Origin: JAWWAH01 sp033721415
Lineage (GTDB): Bacteria > Patescibacteriota > Minisyncoccia > Spechtbacterales > 2-12-FULL-38-22
DNA length: 19,756 nt
Assembly (NCBI GenBank): GCA_033721415.1
Contig: JAWWAH010000018.1
Coordinates: 1-19,756 of the forward strand
Reading direction: 5' to 3'
The notes beneath the pieces are model-generated. The model did no database searches. It was given only the letters and a program-made list of their open reading frames with translations, and was not told the DNA's origin. Below are positions 6,245 to 12,027 of the stretch, one piece after another; the stretch's first letter is position 1, and each line of letters opens with the position of its first letter. The translations under genes were made by a program, and so were the position numbers.

Positions 6245-7618
6245 ATGAAAATATATAATACTCTTACAAAAGATAAGGATGAATTAAAGGCACGCGATGG
6301 CAAATTGCGTATTTTTGTGTGTGGTCCGACTGTATATGATTACTCGCACATAGGACATGCAAGAACATATATTGCCTTTGATATGTTTGTAAAGTACATG
6401 CGTCTAAAGCATGGAATGAATGTTTTCTACCTTCAGAATATAACAGACATAGATGACAAGATAATAAATCGATCTTGGGAAGAAAAAAGAACCGCAGAAG
6501 AAGTAGCAAAAGAATATACTAAAAAATATTTTGAAGACATGGATTCACTTGGAGTTGATAGTGTTGATAAGTACGCTCCAGCTAGCAAATATATAAAAGA
6601 AATAATCGATCAAGTACAGCATCTTATAGACAATGATTACGCATACCCAACCGATAACGGTGTATATTTCCGTGTTAAAAAATTTGAAGGATACGGCAAA
6701 CTATCTGGCCAAAAATTGGATGAAATGCATGAAGCCGTAAACATAGACGAAGACACAACAAAAGAAGATCCAAAAGATTTTGCCCTATGGAAAAAAGCAA
6801 AAGAGAATGAGCCTCAATGGGATAGTCCGTGGGGCCCTGGAAGGCCTGGATGGCACATAGAAGATACAGCAATAGCAGAAAAGGAACTTGGCGCTCAATA
6901 CGAACTACACGGTGGAGCACGGGATCTTATATTCCCCCATCACGAAGCTGAAATAGCTCAAATGGAGGCTGCTTATAATGTAGAGCCTATGGTTGAATAT
7001 TGGATGCATACTGGATTCCTTCAGGTTGGTGGAGAAAAAATGTCTAAATCGCTAAAAAATTTTACAACAATACGAGATGCGTTAAAAGTTGTTTCTCCAC
7101 AAGCACTTAGAATCTTTTTTACAACAAAACATTATCGATCCCCTATTGATTACACCGAAGAGGGCTTAGAAGAATCTAAGAAGAATGAAAAGCGCTTAAT
7201 AGAGTTTTGGATTAATCTTCAAGAAAAAGACGTAGACGACGATATTAAAAGTAGCAAAGAGATAAAAACACACTTAGATGATTTCTGGAATTTCTTAGAA
7301 GACGACTTCAACACCCCACGCGCTTTTGCAGAATTATTCCAGTTGATATCTTACGTAAACAAGCAAGATAAATTATCCCCGGATGATAAGAACGCAGTAC
7401 TGAGCTTCCTTGAAAAACTTAATAATATATTTTCAGTAATAAACAAGAGGAATCTTAAATTTGAGATACCTAAAGAGATAAAAGATCTTGCGGAAAAAAG
7501 AGAGAAAGCGAGAAAAAATAAACAATGGGAAGATGCCGATAAGTTCAGAGAGGAAATAGAGAAAAAAGGATACACCATCCGAGATACGGACAATGGATCA
7601 GAAATAAGGAAAAAATAA
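6245..7618 (+). CDS. cysS: Cysteinyl-tRNA synthetase
   Basis: Class I aminoacyl-tRNA synthetase that charges tRNA-Cys; 457 residues, normal length. It shows FVCGPTVYDYSHIGHAR with the HIGH motif (35-38), KMSKS (265-269), and a C-terminal helical anticodon-binding region ending in a DALR/CysS-tail-like segment rich in Lys and Glu. Three of the four zinc ligands known from the E. coli enzyme are present: C26, H232 and E236 (E. coli C28, H234, E238). The fourth, E. coli C209, is replaced by Asp207 in GWHIEDTAI. The ATG is 7 bases after the corA stop with no Shine-Dalgarno, suggesting translational coupling. A strong terminator follows at once. Confidence 0.97.
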   Translation: MKIYNTLTKDKDELKARDGKLRIFVCGPTVYDYSHIGHARTYIAFDMFVKYMRLKHGMNVFYLQNITDIDDKIINRSWEEKRTAEEVAKEYTKKYFEDMDSLGVDSVDKYAPASKYIKEIIDQVQHLIDNDYAYPTDNGVYFRVKKFEGYGKLSGQKLDEMHEAVNIDEDTTKEDPKDFALWKKAKENEPQWDSPWGPGRPGWHIEDTAIAEKELGAQYELHGGARDLIFPHHEAEIAQMEAAYNVEPMVEYWMHTGFLQVGGEKMSKSLKNFTTIRDALKVVSPQALRIFFTTKHYRSPIDYTEEGLEESKKNEKRLIEFWINLQEKDVDDDIKSSKEIKTHLDDFWNFLEDDFNTPRAFAELFQLISYVNKQDKLSPDDKNAVLSFLEKLNNIFSVINKRNLKFEIPKEIKDLAEKREKARKNKQWEDADKFREEIEKKGYTIRDTDNGSEIRKK

Positions 7619-7645
7619 AAAAAGGAGCCTAAAGGCTCCTTTTTT
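7618..7645. terminator. Bidirectional terminator between cysS and the EEP-family gene
   Basis: A 12-bp stem (7618-7629 with 7634-7645; A6-GGAGCC / GGCTCC-T6) with loop TAAA. A and T runs on both sides allow it to end both converging transcripts. Its first base is the last base of the cysS stop codon. Confidence 0.9.
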
Positions 7646-7648
7646 AAA

Positions 7649-8446
7649 TCAATGAACTTTGAGTTTACCCCACACAAGATCATGGTCAGACTCAGGAATA
7701 GAAATAGCACCAAATTCAGAAAAAGGCATATCGCTTGCAATAACATCCAAGCGCTGAGCCAAATCTAATCCAAGTATGCGTGGTATTTTGTAATACCACC
7801 GATCACTAGCACTAAACCTAGAAAAAAAGTGAGTTGGGCGATAAAAATCAGGATCCCTTACCCCTAAATACATAAGTGCTTGCGCTAATCGCATTCTTTG
7901 AGTACGTGGTCTAAGATGAAATATATTCGTATCTCCCGCAAAGACAATATTAGACCTTATCCCATACGCGGCCAAAAAAGACTTTATCCTGCGCAACTGC
8001 TTAAAGCAAAACAGATTTGAACCAAGAGGACTCAGATGAAAGTTAACAACAGTGAAAATTCTTCCAGAAGCATCTTCCAACATTACACATGTAGTAAATC
8101 TTTCTATTGGAGGATCGGATACAGCTAGCCACCTTAAGACTATTGGGACATCTCGCATATCAGGTTTCCCAATGGGAATACTAAAAGATTGAATAGGCTG
8201 AAATTTATGAGAATCATAAATAATAGCTGGACTCAAAAAAGCATTGCGATAATAGAATCTATACCCAGGACCTAAAAATTCAGCTACAAACTCTGTGTGC
8301 TTTGGGTCTTCCTTTTGTAAAACAGACTCCTGCAAGCAAAGAATATCTAGCCCATGTTCCTGTTGAATTTCTCCATAATATCTAAGTAAAATATCTCGAT
8401 TAGACATAAACATCGTGTTATGTGATGCAACCACAACCTTTCTCAT
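7649..8446 (-). CDS. Endonuclease/exonuclease/phosphatase (EEP) superfamily protein
   Basis: Predicted Mg2+-dependent phosphohydrolase with the exonuclease III/DNase I fold, 265 residues. All EEP active-site motifs are visible: ASHNTMF with N10, LCLQES with E40, VNFHLSP with N135 and H137, AGDTN (170-174), RLD (232-234) and ESDHDL with the catalytic D254/H255. The substrate (DNA, RNA, phospholipid or small phosphoester) cannot be read from sequence. No signal peptide or membrane helix is present and the first active-site residue is at position 10, so it is probably cytosolic. The ATG is preceded by AAAAGGAAGG (8452-8461), and the stop is TGA. It is a solo gene divergent from dnaB and convergent with cysS. 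Confidence 0.85.
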   Translation of the reverse strand: MRKVVVASHNTMFMSNRDILLRYYGEIQQEHGLDILCLQESVLQKEDPKHTEFVAEFLGPGYRFYYRNAFLSPAIIYDSHKFQPIQSFSIPIGKPDMRDVPIVLRWLAVSDPPIERFTTCVMLEDASGRIFTVVNFHLSPLGSNLFCFKQLRRIKSFLAAYGIRSNIVFAGDTNIFHLRPRTQRMRLAQALMYLGVRDPDFYRPTHFFSRFSASDRWYYKIPRILGLDLAQRLDVIASDMPFSEFGAISIPESDHDLVWGKLKVH

Positions 8447-8472
8447 TTAGGCCTTCCTTTTGTCTAAAGAAC

Positions 8473-8481
8473 TTATCCACT
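8473..8481 (+). promoter_or_regulatory. Possible DnaA box upstream of dnaB
   Basis: TTATCCACT matches the DnaA-box consensus TTATCCACA at 8 of 9 positions, about 33 bases upstream of the dnaB -35. It is a single site, so a regulatory role is only a suggestion. Confidence 0.25.
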
Positions 8482-8513
8482 CTTTTACCACAATTATTCC
8501 AAATAGGAAAGTT

Positions 8514-8542
8514 TTGAACTATCGTTTTGTATGTTATATTAT
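8514..8542 (+). promoter_or_regulatory. Promoter of dnaB-recR
   Basis: TTGAAC (8514-8519), a 17-base spacer and TATTAT (8537-8542, 5 of 6). The predicted start is near 8549, leaving about 15 bases of pyrimidine-rich leader (ATTCTTTTTT) before the dnaB ATG and no Shine-Dalgarno. Confidence 0.65.
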
Positions 8543-8563
8543 TAGTAACTTAAATTCTTTTTT

Positions 8564-10021
8564 ATGGCTGGGAATCAAAAAATAAAAAATATAGACCGTC
8601 TTCCTCCTCAAGATATAGAAGCGGAACAATCTGTTCTTGGGTCTATTTTAATGGACAAGGAAGCGTTTTTTAGAGTCATAGATGTACTGCATCCCAATGA
8701 TTTTTACGTAGATGCTCACAGGAGAGTTTTCGAAACCATGACAGAGTTATCTGAGAAAGGACAGCCGTTAGATATTTTAAGCGTATCAAGCAAACTCAAA
8801 GAAAAAAGCCACCTAGAAAATATTGGTGGCAAAAGCACGTTAACTCAAATGGTGAACTCTGTACCTTCTTCAGCGCATGTCACACATTACGCAAATATTG
8901 TTCATAAAAAATCTGTGCTTAGAAAACTTATTGAATCTTCACATGCAATTGGACAACTAGGATACAAAGAAGAAGAAGATGTAGAGGTTCTTTTGGATGA
9001 GGCAGAACGCCATATATTTAATATATCTGAAAGAATGAGTTCTCAAAGTTTTGCATCCCTTAAGGGCGATCTTGGCCAAGCATTTGAAAGAATAGATAAG
9101 CTTCACAAAAATACTGGTGAAATACGTGGAGTATCTACAGGCTTTACAGATTTAGACAATTATCTTTCGGGGATGCAAAAATCTGATCTTGTTATATTAG
9201 CAGCTAGGCCATCCTTAGGAAAATCATCTCTTGCCTTAGATATAGCAAGAAATGCAGCTGCAAACAATAAAGTTCCTGTTGGAATTTTCAGCTTAGAAAT
9301 GTCCAGAGACCAGGTAGTAGACCGTATGCTTGCAGCTGAAGCAGGAGTTGACTTATGGAGGTTAAGAACTGGTAAACTATCTTCTAGTGGAGAATACAAC
9401 GATTTCGTCAAAATACAAGATGCACTAGGAAGTTTATCCGAAGCTCCAGTATACATAGACGATGGATTAACATCTTCGGTGTTACAGATGCGAGCAATGG
9501 CTCGTCGTCTCCAGGCAGAGAGGGGCCTTGGTTTACTGATAGTCGACTATCTGCAACTTATACAACCAAAAACTTCCAGCGACAGCATGGTGCAGCAAAT
9601 AACAGAGATTTCTCGATCACTAAAAGCACTAGCACGCGAATTAAACATACCTGTATTAGCACTTTCCCAGCTTTCTCGTGCTGTAGAGCAAAGACCGGAC
9701 AAAACACCTAAATTATCGGACCTGCGAGATTCAGGATCTATAGAGCAGGATGCTGACGTTGTTCTTTTTATTGCTAGAGATCCACGAGATCCCGACGACC
9801 ATACAGCAGAAATTCACATAGCTAAGCATAGAAATGGTCCTATAGGAAAAATTCAATTATTTTTCGATAGAAAATCAGCAACATTCAAAAGTCTAGATAA
9901 GCATCACACAGGACCCAACAATGGCGAGGTTTATGAATATCCTGGCAATGACGTAGGAGAAGATCCGCGGGAAGATTCTCCAGAAGGAGACGATATAACG
10001 CTAGATGATATACCTAGCTAA
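8564..10021 (+). CDS. dnaB: Replicative DNA helicase DnaB
   Basis: Hexameric 5'-3' helicase of the replication fork, 485 residues. The N-terminal DnaB domain (about 10-120, beginning LPPQDIEAEQSVLGS) is joined by a linker to the RecA-like motor. The motor contains Walker A ARPSLGKSS (214-222), the SLEMSRDQ motif (243-250), Walker B LLIVDYLQL (324-332), and the LSQLSRAVEQRPDK and SDLRDSGSIEQDAD segments (368-398). No intein is present. The C-terminal tail after about residue 450 is acidic and low in complexity. recR follows after 35 bases and is probably in the same transcript. The start has a short leader and no Shine-Dalgarno. Confidence 0.97.
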   Translation: MAGNQKIKNIDRLPPQDIEAEQSVLGSILMDKEAFFRVIDVLHPNDFYVDAHRRVFETMTELSEKGQPLDILSVSSKLKEKSHLENIGGKSTLTQMVNSVPSSAHVTHYANIVHKKSVLRKLIESSHAIGQLGYKEEEDVEVLLDEAERHIFNISERMSSQSFASLKGDLGQAFERIDKLHKNTGEIRGVSTGFTDLDNYLSGMQKSDLVILAARPSLGKSSLALDIARNAAANNKVPVGIFSLEMSRDQVVDRMLAAEAGVDLWRLRTGKLSSSGEYNDFVKIQDALGSLSEAPVYIDDGLTSSVLQMRAMARRLQAERGLGLLIVDYLQLIQPKTSSDSMVQQITEISRSLKALARELNIPVLALSQLSRAVEQRPDKTPKLSDLRDSGSIEQDADVVLFIARDPRDPDDHTAEIHIAKHRNGPIGKIQLFFDRKSATFKSLDKHHTGPNNGEVYEYPGNDVGEDPREDSPEGDDITLDDIPS

Positions 10022-10056
10022 TAAAAAGTCATGTAGCTCAGAATAAATAATAACCA

Positions 10057-10665
10057 ATGTTACCCAAGAATTTAGAGCAACTACAAAAGCAGTTTCAAAG
10101 ATTTCCAGGAATCGGGCCAAGACAGGCTCGTCGTTTTGTATTCCACCTACTAAAGGAGGACCCCGAAAACGTTAGACGCTTAGCTGAATACTTGAAAGAT
10201 ATGCAAACAGAAGTTGTTCTTTGTAATGATTGCTATCTACCAACAGAAAATGTTAAGAGTTCAAAATGCTCAGTATGTACAGATGAAAAAAGAGACCATC
10301 TTTCTCTTTGTATTGTGGAAAAAGAAAGCGATGCGTTAAATCTAGAAAAAACAAAGATACATAATGGAAAATACTTAATAATAGGAGAAAATATTTCACC
10401 ATTGAAAAAATCGGTTATCCCAAAGAAGAGATTGTCTTCTTTGGTTAAAAGAGTGGAAAACAGCAAAGATAAATACGAAATCATACTCGCCCTAAACAAT
10501 ACTCGCGAAGGTAATTTCACAACACTTTATATACAAGAATTATTTAAGAAAAAAGATTTACCCAATGTAAAACTAACGCGTCTTGGGCGGGGGCTTTCTA
10601 CTGGGAGTGAATTAGAGTACGCAGACGAAGAAACAATTAGGAATGCTTTGGAAAATAGAAGTTAG
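10057..10665 (+). CDS. recR: Recombination mediator protein RecR
   Basis: RecR forms a ring clamp and, with RecO (and RecF), helps load RecA at single-strand gaps. The 202-residue protein has normal length. The N-terminal helix-hairpin-helix FPGIGPRQARRF (16-27) is followed by a four-cysteine zinc site (C56, C59, C71, C74), a Toprim domain starting LCIVEKESDALNLE, and the conserved C-terminal segment TRLGRGLSTGSELEYADEET. The loop GLSTGSELEY differs slightly from the more usual G(V/I)PVGGELEY. It follows dnaB in the same direction with no promoter seen between them, and ends at a bidirectional terminator. No Shine-Dalgarno precedes the ATG. Confidence 0.95.
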   Translation: MLPKNLEQLQKQFQRFPGIGPRQARRFVFHLLKEDPENVRRLAEYLKDMQTEVVLCNDCYLPTENVKSSKCSVCTDEKRDHLSLCIVEKESDALNLEKTKIHNGKYLIIGENISPLKKSVIPKKRLSSLVKRVENSKDKYEIILALNNTREGNFTTLYIQELFKKKDLPNVKLTRLGRGLSTGSELEYADEETIRNALENRS

Positions 10666-10676
10666 AACACAGCCAC

Positions 10677-10724
10677 AAGCAAATAAAAAGAAGCGAGGAA
10701 TTCCTCGCTTCTTTTTATTTGCTT
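10677..10724. terminator. Bidirectional terminator, perfect 48-bp palindrome
   Basis: Arms 10677-10700 and 10701-10724 are perfectly complementary. The core GAAGCGAGG/CCTCGCTTC is flanked by A-rich and T-rich outer parts that also pair. It sits between the stops of recR (plus) and rplU (minus) and serves both. Confidence 0.92.
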
Positions 10725-10733
10725 TTAAGAAAC

Positions 10734-11141
10734 TTATTTCTTCTTTGTTGTTTTCTTTGCTGTAGATTTCTTTGTTGCGGTCTTTTTCTTAGTTGCAGTT
10801 TTCTTTTTACTAGAACTGCCTTTTGAAACATCTGTGATTTCTACTGTTGTGTATTGTTGTCGATGACCTTTCTTTACGCTGTATCTTTTTCGTTTCTTGT
10901 ATTTGTAAACAATCTTCTTTTCGCCTTTCCCGTGTTCTATAATTTTACCTTCTACCTTAGCCGAAGAAACAGTAGGTGTACCTACCTCTACATCAGAACC
11001 ATCAACATAAAGGAAAACATCCTTAAATGCTACCTTACTACCCTCTTTTTTAGAGAGTTTTTCTATATTTAGTTTATCGCCTTTCTTCACCCTGTACTGC
11101 TTTCCGCCTGTTTTAATAACTGCAAAAGTTTTATTTGGCAT
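10734..11141 (-). CDS. rplU: 50S ribosomal protein L21 with lysine-rich tail
   Basis: Large-subunit protein L21 of 135 residues. The body (1-105) has FAVIKTGGKQYRV at the start and the L21 signature KKRKRYSVKKGHRQQYTTVEI (82-102). Residues about 106-135 form an added tail made almost only of Lys, Thr, Ser and Ala, with KKKTATKK-like repeats resembling histone H1 tails. Typical bacterial L21 has just over 100 residues and no such tail. The usual partner rpmA (L27) is not downstream; the gene ends at the palindrome shared with recR. Two promoters lie upstream. Only a weak purine run (AAAAAGATAG) precedes the ATG. Confidence 0.96.
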   Translation of the reverse strand: MPNKTFAVIKTGGKQYRVKKGDKLNIEKLSKKEGSKVAFKDVFLYVDGSDVEVGTPTVSSAKVEGKIIEHGKGEKKIVYKYKKRKRYSVKKGHRQQYTTVEITDVSKGSSSKKKTATKKKTATKKSTAKKTTKKK

Positions 11142-11189
11142 ATCTATCTTTTTATAAAAACTCGATAACTTCGGTGTTGCTCGAATTTA

Positions 11190-11218
11190 AATATAATCAT
11201 TTAATTTCACTATGTCGA
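11190..11218 (-). promoter_or_regulatory. Proximal rplU promoter (P2)
   Basis: Minus strand: TCGACA (11213-11218, 5 of 6), 17 bases, TATATT (11190-11195, 5 of 6). The predicted start is near 11183, about 42 bases before the rplU ATG. Confidence 0.6.
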
Positions 11219-11260
11219 AAAAATTGCTACGAACAATTAAATACTCAACATACGATACAT

Positions 11261-11289
11261 AGTATACATGATAATTTTTAAAAATGCAA
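11261..11289 (-). promoter_or_regulatory. Distal rplU promoter (P1)
   Basis: Minus strand: TTGCAT (11284-11289), 17 bases, TATACT (11261-11266, 5 of 6). It lies just after the terminator of the HicA-like gene, giving a leader of about 113 bases. It shares GGTTGCATTTTT and ATGTATA with the promoter at 5087-5115. Confidence 0.6.
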
Positions 11290-11306
11290 CCAACCAGTAT
11301 AACAAA

Positions 11307-11326
11307 AGTCCCGCTAAAGCGGGACT
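11307..11326 (-). terminator. Intrinsic terminator of the HicA-like gene
   Basis: An 8-bp perfect stem AGTCCCGC (11307-11314) / GCGGGACT (11319-11326) with a 4-base loop, followed on the minus strand by TTTG. It lies 21 bases past the stop. Confidence 0.8.
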
Positions 11327-11347
11327 AAAATAAAGAACTGTGCTTTC

Positions 11348-11575
11348 TCAAATATTAAGCCCTGCTCTGCGAAGCTTGCCTCTAACGTTCTTTACAGAAC
11401 GCACATCAGAGGGGGTCGTCGGAGAAAATACAGGTGAAACGCTTCTATCTGGAGATAAAAATCTCAGATGCCCACTACCCGTTCTCTCAACGCGCCAATT
11501 CTGATCCAGAGCTTCAGATACCATTTCCTTTAACGCATCTGGAGCACCAGAACGCCGTAATACTGAATGTGCCAT
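11348..11575 (-). CDS. HicA-like (YcfA/dsRBD-fold) small protein
   Basis: A 75-residue basic protein. A helix (about 11-24) leads into NWRVERTGSGHLRFLSPD (26-43) and then TPSDVRSVKNVRGKLRRAGL (54-73). This order (helix, strand, a Gly-Ser/Gly-His turn with H36, strand, Pro-containing loop, C-terminal basic helix) resembles the HicA mRNA-interferase fold, in which that His is catalytic. The assignment is by pattern and not certain. No hicB antitoxin gene is adjacent on either side. The longer frame starts at 11608, but AGGAGG lies exactly six bases before the ATG at 11575, so I start there. By hand count it is about 47% G+C, clearly above most of the window. Confidence 0.7.
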   Translation of the reverse strand: MAHSVLRRSGAPDALKEMVSEALDQNWRVERTGSGHLRFLSPDRSVSPVFSPTTPSDVRSVKNVRGKLRRAGLNI

Positions 11576-11581
11576 ATTGGA

Positions 11582-11587
11582 CCTCCT
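11582..11587 (-). promoter_or_regulatory. Shine-Dalgarno deciding the start at 11575
   Basis: AGGAGG on the minus strand, six bases before the ATG at 11575. It overlaps the N-terminal extension of the longer frame and argues against the upstream ATG at 11608. Confidence 0.8.
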
Positions 11588-11686
11588 AAGTCCGAATTTT
11601 GTGTGCACCTATTAGGTTCTGAAACAAGTATACTAAATAGTAGATTAAGAAAAAATGAAGATTTTATTTATTTTTCTTAATAAAAC

Positions 11687-11710
11687 AAAACCCCTTATTT
11701 AAGGGGTTTT
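11687..11710 (-). terminator. Intrinsic terminator of the zinc-ribbon gene
   Basis: A 10-bp stem AAAACCCCTT (11687-11696) / AAGGGGTTTT (11701-11710) with loop ATTT, followed on the minus strand by TTTTGTTTTATT continuing from the stem. It lies 9 bases past the stop. Confidence 0.82.
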
Positions 11711-11719
11711 ATAAATGTA

Positions 11720-11935
11720 CTAATTAAAATCTGATCCTCCTGGATCATTGATAAAAGAACTCAAAAGCAAGGCCCCACAACCAGGACATTCTTTGGGTAT
11801 TGATGCGGCACTATTCAAATCAGATGTCCATAATATATAGCTACAAGCACTACAACTTGAGAAACCATAACATTCTTCAAAGGTATGTACTATTCTTGCC
11901 TCTTGTCGGATTTCATCTTTATTTAAAGGTTTCAC
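11720..11935 (-). CDS. Small zinc-ribbon-like protein, function unknown
   Basis: A 71-residue protein with two CxxC knuckles, C28-x2-C31 and C50-x2-C53 (CPGCG), 18 residues apart, as in a zinc ribbon. A further Cys is at 22. The N-terminus is charged and probably helical; the C-terminus (SSFINDPGGSDFN) is polar and probably disordered. No family was recognised. Small zinc-ribbon proteins can bind nucleic acid or act as rubredoxin-like or adaptor modules, and the sequence does not say which. The start is GTG, fixed by GGGAGG five bases upstream (11941-11946). It is a solo gene with a terminator on each side. Confidence 0.72.
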   Translation of the reverse strand: MKPLNKDEIRQEARIVHTFEECYGFSSCSACSYILWTSDLNSAASIPKECPGCGALLLSSFINDPGGSDFN

Positions 11936-11940
11936 TTTAA

Positions 11941-11946
11941 CCTCCC
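11941..11946 (-). promoter_or_regulatory. Shine-Dalgarno fixing a GTG start
   Basis: GGGAGG on the minus strand, five bases before the GTG at 11935 of the zinc-ribbon protein gene. Confidence 0.78.
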
Positions 11947-11975
11947 TGGTAGATGTTACATATATACTACCATAA

Positions 11976-11999
11976 AATAGCGCCCGTACGGGCGCTATT
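11976..11999 (-). terminator. Intrinsic terminator of the gtrA-like/yhaO-like/yhaN-like operon
   Basis: A 24-bp perfect palindrome (11976-11987 with 11988-11999, core AGCGCCCGT/ACGGGCGCT), followed on the minus strand by TTTTATGG. It lies 28 bases past the stop of the ATPase gene. Confidence 0.85.
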
Positions 12000-12027
12000 A
12001 ATTTTAAAGTAATTTTTTGCTTTCCAT

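Noticed and set aside
7649..7651. Alternative genetic code with TGA as glycine (as in some Patescibacteria)
   Set aside because: TGA ends the EEP gene right after its conserved SDH motif and next to a terminator, and no gene here needs TGA read as sense.
8447..8513. Promoter for the EEP gene on the minus strand
   Set aside because: No -35/-10 pair with acceptable match and spacing was found, although the SD is clear.
11576..11608. Upstream start for the HicA-like protein (86 residues)
   Set aside because: AGGAGG at 11582-11587 is perfectly placed for the ATG at 11575 and would be wasted inside the longer frame.
11627..11632. -10 TATACT upstream of the HicA-like gene (minus strand)
   Set aside because: The hexamer is good, but the expected -35 position is only a T run and there is no extended TG, so it was not listed as a promoter.
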